Shown here: in pieces, positions 12,230 to 23,640 of the stretch
Numbering within the stretch: the first letter of the stretch is position 1
Layout: each line of letters opens with the position of its first letter
NCBI GenBank assembly: GCA_920105625.2
Contig: OV050033.1
Location: 56,925,280-56,989,279 of the forward strand
DNA length: 64,000 nucleotides
Source of the DNA: Clusia tigrina
Taxonomy: Eukaryota; Arthropoda; Insecta; Diptera; Clusiidae
Direction of reading: 5' to 3'
The notes under the pieces: generated by a model
Told to the model about the DNA's origin: nothing
Databases searched by the model: none
Seen by the model: only the letters and a program-made list of their open reading frames with translations
Position numbers and translations under genes: made by a program

Positions 12230-13970
12230 AAATCTTTCAAAAGTCTTAGAATAGTCTCTGAAGAGTGCTTTGAATTATCTATTACAAGCACCTAAATACT
12301 TTATGAATGCTATAGTCTCTGAAAAGTTACTGAACAGTCTCTGATTAGTTTATGCACCTTCTCTGAATACTTTATGAACAATCTCTGAGTAGTTTATGAA
12401 TTGTCTCTGAATAGTTTACAAACAGTATTTGGATATATTTTGAAAATATTCTTAATATAGTTTCTAAATACTTTATGACCAATCTCTGAATAGTTTACGA
12501 ACAGTCTCTGAGTAGTTTAAGAACAGTTTCTATATACTCTAGGAACAATCTTTGCAGACTTTATGAAGAATCCCTGAATAGTTTACGAACAGTCTTTATG
12601 TAGTTTATGAACAGTCTCTGAATATTTTATAGTTTGTGAATGGCCAATGAATAGTCTTTGAATAGTTTGTGAATGGCCAATGAATAGTCTTTGAATAGTT
12701 TGTGAATGGCCCATGAATAGCCTTTGAATAGTTTGTGAATGATTAATGAATATTCTTTGAATAGTGTATGAAACATCATCGAATAGTTAATCAACAGTTT
12801 CTGAATAGTGTCTGAGGAATTGATGAACTGGTCATGAATGGTTTATGAATAGTTTATGAATAGTTTATGAATGGTTAATTAATAGTCTTTGAATACTTTA
12901 TGAACAATCACCGAATAGGCTAGGAACAGTTTCTGTTTTTGGACATTAATTGAATAGTTTATGTACAGCCTGTGAATATTTTATGAATAGTCTCTGTTTA
13001 GTTTTCGAACTGTCTCTGAATAGTTTATGAACACCCTCTGCATTTAGTACTTACAATACTTAATTAGTTTCTAAACAGTATAAATAGACTTTGAATATTT
13101 CATGAATAATTGTTTAAAAATCTCTTAATAGTCCCTGAGGGTCTTACACGAGTATCTGAATAGTCTAAGAATAGTTATTGATTAGTCTGTTAAATGTCTT
13201 TTAACCGTTTCTGAATGGTATCGGAATAGTTTATAAACAATATCTAAATAGTCTGAAAATATGCATTGAATATATTCTGAGTCTTTGTATAATATATCAG
13301 TGGTCCAAGACTTGCTTCTGCATATTGTCTGAGCAGACTCCGAATAATTTTGGGATAGCTAAAGTACAGTATATAAATAGTTTATGAATAGTTTATGAAT
13401 AGTTTCTAAAGAGGTACTGAACAGACTTTGTATAGTTTCTGAATAGTATAGCATAGTTTGATAATACTCTCTGAACATTCCATGAACTATTTCTGAATCA
13501 TTTCTGAATAATCTTTGAATAGCCTTTCGATAGTCTTCGGATATTTTATGTACAGTATTGAATAGTTTCAGAATAATTTTTAAATAGTTTCTGAATAGTA
13601 TAGCATAGTTTGTTAATTTTCTCTGAACAGTCCCTGAACTATATGTGAATAATTTCCGAAGGGCCTTTGAATGGTTTATGAATAGTCCTTGAATAACCTT
13701 TGAATAGTTGAATCTGAACAGTTTAGAATTATCATTGGATATCTCAAGTACAGTATATAAATAGTCCATGAATAGACTCTTAATAATTTTTCAATAGATA
13801 ATGAAGAGTGCCTCCATATTATGAGTATACTCTCTGAACAGTCCATAAACTATCTCTGCATACTTTCTGGACGATCTTCTAACAGTTTATGAGTAGTCTG
13901 TGTATATTCTTTGAATGGTTTAGGTATCTGAATAGTTTGAAAGTACTATCGGAATAGTCTATTTAATAGG
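12230..13970. repeat. Degenerate 11/22-bp minisatellite, ~1.7 kb
   Basis: The region is built from TGAATAGTTTATGAACAGTCTC-like units of 22 bp. Each unit is itself two related 11-mers (TGAATAGTTTA and TGAACAGTCTC). Copies are diverged throughout but the phase is easy to follow. The longest minus-strand frame in the window (136 codons, 13359-13769) lies inside; because three 11-mers make 33 bp, it shows an 11-residue period with KLF and ETI blocks. I call it a repeat artefact and not a gene. Confidence 0.9.
12631..12768. repeat. 33-bp higher-order block inside the 11-bp array
   Basis: GAATAGTTTGTGAATGGCCA recurs four times with 33-bp spacing and high identity, the last copy more diverged (GATTAATG in place of GGCCAATG). 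Thirty-three is three 11-mers, so this looks like a recent local amplification within the older array. Confidence 0.85.
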
Positions 13971-15395
13971 GCTGTATATAAGAAAGCAGCTTGAAAATGT
14001 GATCTATGGTTCTAGAGATGGGTGAGCGCCTTTAAATAGTTTTTTTTAAAATGTAGTGCAGTTCTTGAAGGATTAGTGGGGAAGCAATTTAGAGACTGTG
14101 AATAACAATGGTAGCATTTAGTAGAGACACTAGTATGAGATGATTTTGTGCGAGGGAATTTTCTGTAGCGGAGTCTTTATAATAGTACTAATTGCCAATA
14201 TGATTATACCCTGTGAAATTATGTTCAAAGATACTTAACGACTTGGGTCACTTTAGAGACTATGAGATACTAATCAGATATAGCCAGCCACTTTAGATAT
14301 ACAGCCGGCTACTTTAGAGACTATTAGATACTTATCAGATACAGTCGACGACGCTGAGAAACAGAAATATTGTATTTTGGGACTAATTTGCGGGAACATC
14401 CTAGACAGATGTCTGTTGAAAAGGTTTAACTATCGAGATTGAGTTTCTTAATATATACCTGGATAAATAATTGATACGAATAGTCTGGAAATTACTTCCA
14501 AGTATAGGGCGATGAACTCATTTCGGTATACTAAACGACCTCATCGGGTCGCGTGATTCTCTCGAACCAAAGATAATAGGAATAAAAGCTAGTCTGTACT
14601 TAATTATTTGTCTACACTCTGTGTCACTACATTAATGCAGGTTGTAGCACAATCAATCCATGACTCTGCTGCTGCCTCTATAAACTACAACTATGTCAAA
14701 AGGTATGTCACAATTGACATTTAACATCAGTCAACATGGATTTCATTTACAATATTTAATTTGATGACGATGGTCTTTTCTGTTGTCATTTTGTAGTGAG
14801 CTTGTAAACAAACTAATGGCAAGATAAAAGAGAAAAACAAAATTAATTATTGTTATGGAGATTTGGTAAACTAACAATTAAAACAAAAAGAAAACACTCA
14901 GCAAAGAGAGAAGTGTCTGTCAGTTGGATTTAAAAACTTGTGTAATGTAAAAAAATTATGAAAAAAATTTGCGTGACAAAAATAAAATTGAAAGTTGAAG
15001 TTTTGTTGAAAGTTATAAATGCTATTTACGAGTTTCATCGGAGGCAAGCCGTAAAAAGCCGAGAAACATGTTGCAAGAAAGGTCTCAAGAAAACTGCGGA
15101 TGAGTAATAAGTAATTTTATTAACAGTTGCAACACTTCCATTTGATATACGAGCGTTTTTATGCACTTTAAAGGGGAAAGTTCACGTATGAAGTGAGTGT
15201 CTAGGGCCAAACTTTCTTCAGTTGTTAATTACTTTTATTTAATTAGAAAATGATCATGATTACAGTAGTGATAATAAACAAACGCTGAAAAAATTGATAT
15301 TATGATAACTGATAGTGCACTGTGGGATCTTTAATGCGAGGCTGGAAGAGAGCAGGAAAGGAGATTCTCAAACAATATTATACAGTATTCTGTAT
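13971..15395. other. Unannotated DNA with a 61-bp duplication
   Basis: Mostly unique sequence. At 14250-14350 the block CTTTAGAGACTATKAGATACT occurs at 14251 and 14312 (61 bp apart), with a partial third CTTTAGATAT at 14291. Nothing else is recognised. Confidence 0.5.
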
Positions 15396-15850
15396 TCTCT
15401 ACAGGAAATTGCTTAAAGGCTGGACACGTATATAGTGAAGATAATCAAAACTGAAGCTATTAGAAACCACTGTGAAGCTACAAGGAAGAAAAATAAAAGT
15501 ATCATTCAGAAACTTCCATGACCGGTGGAAAATAGAGACGTATGAGAGAACCACAAGAAAAGCCCTATACAAAGTTACCATGACAATTTTAGGATGACAA
15601 ATGTAAGTCCACTTCAACAACTCTGATGATTGCTGGAAAATAATAGTGATATAGTTACGTGAAAGTCTCAAGAAAACTACTATACAAGTTTCTATAACTA
15701 TTTTATGATGTGGACTAGGACAAAGGACATAAGAAAGAATCTGCAGAAGACCACTATTAAACTGACTACTATATTACATATTTAGGATTAGCAAGCGACA
15801 TATGGGAGAATCGCAAGAAACACAGAAACACATATTAAACAGCTAGAATA
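15396..15850. repeat. Very degenerate tandem array, ~80-110 bp unit
   Basis: Successive blocks share GTGGAAAATAGAGACGTATG / CTGGAAAATAATAGTGATAT, then YCAAGAAAA, then CTATACAARTT. Related blocks appear near 15526, 15633, 15717 and 15800. Divergence is high and the exact unit boundaries are unclear. Confidence 0.45.
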
Positions 15851-18465
15851 ACACAACAGAACTCCGAAGAGAAGAATTTTTCTATTTGAGATATCGCCAC
15901 AAAATTCTAGAAAATGGATACAATTATTTAAAACATACCTTTCTCTATTCTTGAATTCTTTGAAATCTCAAAATAGGTTTATTAGAAAATCATGGATTTC
16001 CGAAAGAGGATTTGTTCTGATCAATTTGTTCGGCACCAATGAACACTAATCAGTAAGTTTCACACCATTAAAGCTTTTCAGTTCCTTCGAAACTACACCA
16101 ATAAATAGCAATAGAACCATGAAAAGTTCTTTACCGCATATAAAAGGAAAACTTTATAACTAAATACTGCCAATAGTGAATGGAAATGGAAACGCAATTG
16201 ATAAGATGAAGTGACTCGAGACACTGCCAGCGAAACGGAGTGCGCAGCTCGGCGTAAATAGCATTTTTCCACACAATCAATAATCAAGTGAGAAGTGAGA
16301 ACCAAGCAGCACAAAAATGCGTCACTTGCAGCGAAACAAATTAAATTTCCACACACTCAGAAAACGCGCTTTGCTTGGATCAAATTGGAATAATGTCATG
16401 CAGCAGTGTGCCTGCGTGCATTAAGTGCAGCGTTGCACTGAAACGGAAAGGAGCAGCGACAAACGCATTTGATGCGTTTTGCATATTTGAAAATTGATTG
16501 CTGTGGGAAAATGATGCAGGGAAAGAATTTTATAAATAAATTAGTTAAATAAAAGTGTAACTGAGGTTTTTCTTTTCTCTCCAAATGGCAATCTGGGGAA
16601 TTAGAAGGAATAAAAATATACATGGTATAATATATTATATGTTATAATATATTATTATTAATTAATGTCTAAAATAAAAATTATATTCATAGGGTAACAA
16701 ATTTTAAACCAAATCCTTGGAACTAAAAACAGGAATCTATTCAGAGCCTTAAGTTTTATGTGAAAGGAACTGTGGCCAAACGTCCTCGCGGTTGGAGTTA
16801 CGAATGAGTATTCTAAGCTAGGCTTTTCAGCAATGCTGGCCACATAAGTCTCAAATAGAATGGAGTAGAGAAGTGACAAGGACACAAGTTACTGCGATGA
16901 ATAGTTTCTTTAAGATAGGAATTGTTGTAACAATGTGAACATCAAGCACCTCACGACGTGTTTTTGTTTCCAAAAATTAAAAACAGATTGGGTGGAACAG
17001 TTTATAACTCCAGAAGGGACATGCAATATTCCAACAATGTAAATATACAGCCCCTTAAACCTTCTTCTTGTTTCCAAAAATCACCAAAAGGTTAAGTGAT
17101 AGATTTTATTAGTCCATAACTTCAGAGGAGGCATGCAATTGCTCTAGAGGAATGGAATTATGTTGACCGAAAATATGCTTACCAAAATAGGTTGGTTTGA
17201 GACTGGCGAATCACAGCTTTAATTCATATGTAGGTATTGACTAAAAGGGGAATGAGAAGGCAAACATGCGAGTAGTACTCCTATCACCACTACAAAGAAG
17301 TTGAAAATCTCCAAAATATAAAAAGTAAGCTGAAAACTCAAATATTAAATATATTCTACTTTATTCATGCCATGCATTTAATCAACTACAACACGGCATG
17401 ATGTACATGTCTCAATTGACAATAGTTGTGTGACGAGTTTCCCAAACGACCCGAGGGAAGTTGGTACAAATCTCAACATCTTCATACTCCCGTACATCCC
17501 GTACATTGCTTACCAATATTCGCAAAATATAAAGAAATATGGATATGCCACATTTTATCAGTGGGAAAAGGGGTTGACCCTTTAATCGGATGCCACTGTG
17601 TAATCTTTGAGCTTATCACAGGCAATCAATCTTGTTTGCTTTGTACCGAAGGTAGCCAACTTTACATTGAACTTAAGAAAATATGCTCCGCCTAAAGAAA
17701 AAGGTGTTTAAGGGAAGACGAAGGAAGGCCTCTGAACTAAACGAAATACGAAACGCACTTGTTGCGAATTTCAGCCAAAGAAAAGTTCGTCTTTTGGGGT
17801 TGTTGGCGAACAATTTTCAAATTTCAAGCACGTTGCAGAGATTTCGAAGTGGATTGAGTTGCCCACCAAAAGTGCGACACTTGAACATGAACAGGAATGA
17901 GAAAAGAAAAAAAAAACAAACATCAAAAAGGAATAAAATGAAAGAACAGAAAAATTTGTGTTAAAAATTGAAAATGAAAGTGGAAAAGTCGTTTGAATGA
18001 AATGTCTTCCAGACGCGATTGGTATGGGAATTACGTATATGTGGGTCATTAGCACAAAAGTGTATCTATAAAAAATAAAAGGGATTTAAAGTAAAATTTC
18101 TGTACCTCTTAAATCGAATATTAAAAATCTTGTGAGGCAAATCCATGATGCAGTAAGTACCCTCATAAAATCGAAGTTTTTAGTTTATTTGTGCACAGCA
18201 CAATTTTGTGCTGCAACTCCAGCAAACAAGTTAAACTTGGCAGTCAAAGGCCAGAGTAAGCAACCGCAAAGCGGAAAAGAGTAACTAACGCAAGGTTCCT
18301 GTTTCCTTCTGACACTCGAGCGCTAACGTGGAGCCGTAATTAACACCGCAATACCGCAATAAACTTCACCAGCTGAGCTGGAGTTGAGGCGAGATTTCAA
18401 TGCGGGTTTGCTATTTGACATGTTTTATGGGTTGTGTTTAGCACCAAAGTGTTAAATGCTGTCGG
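15851..18465. other. Unannotated DNA
   Basis: About 2.6 kb with no gene, RNA or repeat that I can support. Frames at 16658-16885 (-), 17426-17695 (+) and 17683-17964 (+) were read and match nothing I know. Confidence 0.45.
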
Positions 18466-18515
18466 AGTTGCTGCTGCTGTTGTTGTTGTTGTTGTGGTTG
18501 TTGTTATTCTTGGCC
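18466..18515. repeat. (TGC/TGT)n triplet run
   Basis: A run of GCTGCTGCTGTTGTTGTTG-type triplets ending in GTGGTTGTTGTT. Typical of insect non-coding or poly-Gln-type repeats; no coding context is seen. Confidence 0.85.
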
Positions 18516-18954
18516 GTAATGTGCCTCTATTGGCACCATTGTAAACAAGCACAAAGTGTTTAATTGAAAATTAATGCCAATAAAAGCGGAAATAAAATAG
18601 ATAAAAATTGATGTAATTGAACTTTTGATAGGAGAATGAGCATTTAATAACTTGATATAATATGATTTTATGTATATAATCGATTACCAGGGGGACAACC
18701 GATCAATAGGTAATTGTAGAATAATCAAATTTATTATGTTTTTTATATTATTTAACATTTTATGTGTCATGTGATAAATAATGGAGAAGTGATAAAGAAA
18801 GCCGAGCTCCTTGGTTTCATGGTAAGCATACTAGTCTCACTCTCTAGAAATACTTGTTTCTACAAATTGTTCCCTTCTTTTCATAAATTACATATGTTGA
18901 TTGCTATCATATATAGTAAGACGCACAATAATCATATGACTATACAAGGAGTGT
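18516..18954. other. Unannotated DNA
   Basis: AT-rich unique sequence with no feature that I can support. Confidence 0.4.
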
Positions 18955-19025
18955 AGGGTAGACCGCAGAACCGCCGAAGAAGCAGGTCTCCAAGCCCTCA
19001 AGCATTGATGCCCATATTACTATGA
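18955..19025 (-). mobile_element. LINE family A, 3' end fragment
   Basis: GGTAGACCGCAGAACCGCCG, then CAGGTCTCCAAGCCCTCAAG and CATTGATGCCCAT, is the reverse complement of the family A 3' terminus. Only the terminal ~70 bp is recognisable, so this is either a very short 5'-truncated insertion or the remains of a longer decayed one. Confidence 0.72.
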
Positions 19026-20838
19026 CTATAATAGTATAGTTAGTTATTCATAATTATACTTACACCTTGGAAAAGCATAGACAAATTATAATAATAGTAG
19101 GCATAATTGATAAAGAAAATAGTTAAAGGCTTTGGAAAAATAATCAGCTATTAAGTTCTTCTGCACTCTGCCCTCCTATAACTATTCCTTACATTTGTTT
19201 ATTTCTATAACAAATTTATCCAAGTTTTAACGGATCAAATCTATTTTGCTCACAATCTAATGAGTCAGAAGGTTTAAGTCTCACATTAAGTAGATGATCA
19301 GATTATCACAAATGTCTGGGAGAATATTTAGAATAATGACAACAAACCGGCAATATTCTTAAACCGATTTATATTTGAACATCTCTCATACACATATTTA
19401 AGATTATGTGGAGATACCATACAAATAATACATTACTTCCATGTATCCTTTGTCTATATTAAAGACAATATGTTCAATGAAACTAGCATATAGTTCCAAA
19501 GCCCATAGTAGTGTGGTAAATATTTCTTTTGAATCAATCTAGTCATCTTAATAAATTTAAAAATAATAAATTTTCATGCGAATGCTGTTTTGGGTGACTT
19601 TATAGAACCTTTAAAAGTACAACCCATGCAATTATAACTAACTTTTAAAAGAATTTGTTCTACGCCACACCGAATTGACAGTTTTCTCTAAGCTTTGATT
19701 TTAGGGGAGGAAGAAATTGTCTATTTAATAGAGGCAATCTATGAAATTAAGAAATAATTAATTAAATAAATAAAAAATAAACAATGAAACTTTACAAGTA
19801 AAAAAAATTACTTCTTCACACCTGGTTCCTCCTAAATGATATATATTATGTCGTTATATAAAAACTATTTCAGATGCCATTGAATAAAAAACCACGGAAA
19901 TGAATCTGTATCTAAAACAATGCCTACTCCTGACTTCTAAGATCCATCTTTGACTAAGCTAATTCCTTGATTTCCAGGTTTTTTCTTTTCTTATAATCTT
20001 TTGAAATTGACATTCAATTTCCTAATTACTGAAGATCAGATTGTGCTTCATTTCTTGATTGCTGTTCTAAAACAGAGGACTAAATCATATCATGCGTGAC
20101 AGATTAACCATATAATTTGTGATCATCCAATTATATCAATCGTGAGATTCTAATCATATTATTTGTGACCATTGTAACATACGATTTATGATTATTTGAT
20201 TTCATGTTAATAAAATTGATCATGTAAAAAGCAATTTACAATAAAATTTATGAGCTTATGCTATAAAGTACATGTTTATGATAAGGTGAAGGGTTACTTA
20301 TTAGTTGCTAAGCTCTACTCTGAAGGCCCAAATACCCATGCTGACATTTCAAGTTCAACATCAGGTACTCTGCTTAAAGTGCTCACATAAAAACATGCCT
20401 GAAGCAAAAAGCTGGAGCGATTCATTGAAGAGAACTGTAATGTGGACGGCTATCAAGCGTAAGCAAGAGCTTTCATTTTTATTTAAAATTAAATATTTAG
20501 TTCCACTGCACTGATCACAATGATCAAGTGATCAGTGTCACAATGAGAACAAATTTTTAATACATCTCTGCATTTATGCTTATTACAAAAACCTGAGTCG
20601 AATGTTTTTAAAGTATTCTGTCCTAGGATAGCTTAAAATGCGCCTCCAACTTGTAACAAGATGCCTGCAGATTTGTTCAAAATTTGTATCATCATTACTC
20701 CGATGGGTGATGAAAGTACGCTTTTGTGTATTTTGGGGTTAAGTGTTGAGTTTTCAAGAAGGTCCAAAATTCTGATAATTTTTATTGTACATCAACGATT
20801 CTAATACTTAAGCATTTGCCGTTTGTCATTTACGTGTG
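19026..20838. other. Unannotated DNA
   Basis: About 1.8 kb of AT-rich unique-looking sequence. Short direct similarity among ATCATATNATTTGTGATCAT-like blocks near 20085-20190 may be a decayed short array. No gene seen. Confidence 0.4.
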
Positions 20839-21395
20839 TAATGAGTTTGGCGATAAAATAAAGACAATCATACATAGGATTGAAACAGCTTTCGCTCGCT
20901 TGCGAAGCTTTAAGCATCACTGCTATAAATGCTTTTTTATATCATAGTTGCCCTAATTGTATTGAGCGGTTCACTGTAATGAGTTTGGCGGTATATCGGA
21001 GGCTAAAATACATAAGATTAAAGACTTAAAACAGCTTTCGCTCGCTTGCGGAGCTTTGAGCATCACTGCAATAAATGTTTCTTATAACATAGTTGCCCTA
21101 CTTTTGTTGATCGGTTCGCTGTGACGGTATATGAAAACTATCATACATAGGATAAAACATTTAAAATAGCTTTCGCCCGCTTGCGGAGCTTTGGGCATCA
21201 CTGCTATAAATCCTCTCTTAAATCATATATGCACTAATTTTGTTCGCTGTAATGAGTTTGGCGGTATAATGAAGGCTATCATACATACGATTAGAGACTT
21301 AAAACAGCTTTCGCCCGCTTGCGGAGCTTTGAGCATCACCGCTATAAATGCTTTCTTATATCCTAGTTGCCCTAAACTTGTTGATCGGTTCGCTG
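20839..21395. repeat. Four-unit tandem array, ~130-145 bp
   Basis: Units begin near 20839, 20977, 21122 and 21250. Each carries AGTTTGGCGGTATA near its start (unit 3 keeps only the end of this), then AACAGCTTTCGCYCGCTTGCG, GAGCTTTGAGCATCACTGC and ATAAATGCTTTCTTATAT, and finally TTGATCGGTTCGCTG. The GC-rich CTTTCGCYCGCTTGCGGAGCTTT core is the best conserved part of all four units. The array runs directly into the GC-rich block that follows. Confidence 0.9.
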
Positions 21396-21640
21396 TCGAA
21401 AGCAACACTGTACCTCACCTGATTTCCGTTTCTCCCGATCGGGCACAACGAGACTTTTGGCGCGTTTCACACGCAACGAACGCCGGCGTATAGACCGTAG
21501 AAATGCCTCGGGCATGCGAGAAAAACGCTGCGGCGTTTCGGGTGCTTTAGCGCGTTCCGGCAAAAAGAAATTCTTGACAGCCAACATTTTTCCAAGCAAA
21601 TTGACGACGAAGTACGGGCTCAGTAAAGTTGACTGGTGAT
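21396..21640. other. GC-rich block directly after the 140-bp array
   Basis: This stretch has a clearly higher G+C content than its surroundings, with many CG dinucleotides (for example GCGCGTTTCACACGCAACG and GCTGCGGCGTTTCG). Open frames exist on both strands (21372-21599 minus; 21457-21639 plus, an Arg-rich 60-codon frame), which is expected when stop codons become rare. It might be part of a larger element that includes the array, or a regulatory or first-exon region; I cannot tell which. Confidence 0.4.
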
Positions 21641-22879
21641 TAATCCGAGTGTGTCAGGGAATAGTTAGTTTTATTTTTATTTGCACAACTGTAGAATTGC
21701 AGAGAGTTGCTTTGAAACTTTTGATGATTATATTTTTAACAATTTATGAACAATTCACGTAGATGTGGTGCTGAAATATTTTCATACAATGTCTGACGAT
21801 GACACACATTTTCTTCCGCTTGTATTATTAATATTTAAATTTGCATATATCAACAAAGCAACGCAGGATTTGTTTATTTGCTTATTAGCAGTCTCTTTGA
21901 CCATGACTGACCACCACAACGAGCTTGTTTAGTCATAAATACCTTTTCAAATATTTTAGATTTAAACTTTTGGCTCTCTGCATGACAAACGAGTTGATGA
22001 GCAGTTGTTGAACATGCGTTTAAAGTCCACTTTTAATTGCATTTAACACAATTCCACTATTATCACTGCTCCAGTAATTTTGTTCACATAAATTTTCATT
22101 ATAATTTGCAATTTAAATTTCCATTTCTAAGGTCAAAAGTGCAACAACTTTTATTACACCAAGTTTTGTTTACCACGATGCAACAACAATGTAAGCACGT
22201 CCAAACGCATTCTTACGCACCTTCGATTAGCTTCGCGGTAGTGTCATGCGACAACACATTATCACCACCAAACACGTTCACAGTCAAACTACAACTGAGG
22301 GGAAGTTCTATCTGCAATTCCACTAATTTCCTACACATTCAGTTGAAGCGATTGCAAGGCAACATGTTCGTCAAACGCATACAACCGCCAAAAGCCAGAG
22401 CAGGTTTTAGCTGGTTGTGTTGTGCTTGGTGGTTGCAACGAACATGTTGTGAACTGACTGTATAAAGCAGGGTTGCCAAGATGTACGTGAATATATTCGT
22501 AGCAGAAGTCGGTGGTTAAAGGAGGCATTTAGTAAGGAAGTTAAACCTTTTTCAATGATGATGATGGGTACTTACTGAACTTAATCTAACCTAACCTATC
22601 AACAGAACTTGTGATGATGATTAGGAATAAGTTTCCATGTTATTTTCAAAGGTATGACTCGCATCTCCTGTTAGAAAATAGTAATATAATAGTATTATTT
22701 TCAGAAGTTGTGAACAAGAGAACGGAGAGAAAACGATTTCCCATGCTTTTTGCAATAGTCCAACGATCATCTTCTCTTAAAAAATACACTGTGTAAACTG
22801 TGGGTTTACCGCTCTTATGATCCTACTCATGTATGACAGATCTCTAAAAATCCTTCAAGAACTTTTAATTTGAGGACAA
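21641..22879. other. Unannotated DNA with a TAACCTAACC tail-like motif
   Basis: No gene recognised. At about 22580-22600 TTAATCTAACCTAACCTATC occurs; such CTAACC runs are common at the ends of insect non-LTR elements, but I cannot identify an element attached to it. The 142-codon plus frame at 22037-22465 is Gln/His/Phe-rich with no domain. Confidence 0.4.
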
Positions 22880-22984
22880 AAGTAAGTCTTGGTTGAGGTT
22901 CTAAGTAAATCTTGGGTGAGGTTCTAAGTAAGTCTTGACTGAGGTTCTAAGTAAATCTTGGTTGAGGACCTCAGTAAGTCTCGG
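22880..22984 (+). repeat. 23-bp tandem repeat, ~4.5 copies
   Basis: AAGTAARTCTTGGTTGAGGTTCT repeats at exact 23-bp spacing four times, followed by a partial copy. Copies alternate between AAGTAAGTCTT and AAGTAAATCTT, which suggests a 46-bp dimer was duplicated. Confidence 0.92.
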
Positions 22985-23384
22985 TCTTTATATAGATATA
23001 ATAGTAATAACTATACAGGAAAAGTTTTGAGAAAGGAACTTACTTTTGTCATATGAATATAATGAATCATTGATATCGATATAATAATAATAATAATTAT
23101 ATAGAAAAAATAATGAAGGAAATGATTTTTGCCTTATGAAGAAGACACTTCTTCCAAAAAAACAAATAATTAGCAGGAAGAACAGGCAATTAAACAAAAC
23201 AAAAATATTAAGACAAAAGCCCTAGCAGCTAAAGATCTTGTTACTTCCTAGTTATAATAATCTATTATATTATTATCATATTATTAACATAAATTATTAT
23301 AATCACTACAATAAATAAGCTCCTATAAAGTAATTAATATAAATACATATAGCTATATCCCTAACAATATAAACTACCACAATA
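22985..23384. other. AT-rich DNA with TAA/TTA runs
   Basis: Contains ATAATAATAATAATAATTAT near 23081-23100 and further ATTATTA-rich DNA around 23260-23310. No gene. Confidence 0.45.
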
Positions 23385-23640
23385 AATAAGTATATTAGGG
23401 TCAGATATTTTGGAAATGGACAGCGTACATTCCTTATCCCTGGACAGACTTCTGAGATTCATAAAAGAGTCCAAGAAGTTTGAAAAGGTGTAAATTCCCT
23501 TTCAAAATCCTCCATCTACCTTTTCCCTCAAATATTTCCAGGCCTATAGTAGAATGGGCATCAATGCCTGAGTGCTTGCAGACCTCCTTCTTTGGCTGAT
23601 CTCCGGCCTACCGCACTATTGTATTCTATTCTGTTCTAGA
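23385..23640 (+). mobile_element. LINE family A, C-terminal codons plus 3' end
   Basis: Plus-strand translation from 23398 gives GSDILEMDSVHSLSLDRLL then RFIKESKKFEKV and a stop, the same C-terminus as in the minus copy at 8510-9065. About 130 bp of untranslated sequence follows and ends with GGGCATCAATGCCTGAGTGC and ATCTCCGGCCTACCGC. This copy and the one at 52975-53240 are both preceded by AATAAATAAGTATATTA where intact coding sequence should continue, so they may share one truncated source. Confidence 0.85.

Noticed and set aside
13359..13769. 136-codon minus-strand frame, longest in the window
   Set aside because: It lies wholly within the 11/22-bp minisatellite and shows an 11-residue period; the repeat explains why it stays open.
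20839..21395. CRISPR-like array
   Set aside because: Units of ~140 bp are contiguous with no unique spacers, and the genome is eukaryotic. The same reasoning applies to the other tandem arrays.
22580..22600. CTAACCTAACC as a telomere-like repeat
   Set aside because: Only two to three short units; flies lack simple TTAGG-type telomeric arrays, and such words are common in insect transposon ends.
23385..23640. Interpretation of the shared 3' terminus as an independent SINE
   Set aside because: In this copy and at 8510 and 48715 the terminus follows LINE C-terminal codons in the correct orientation, so it is the LINE's own 3' end.
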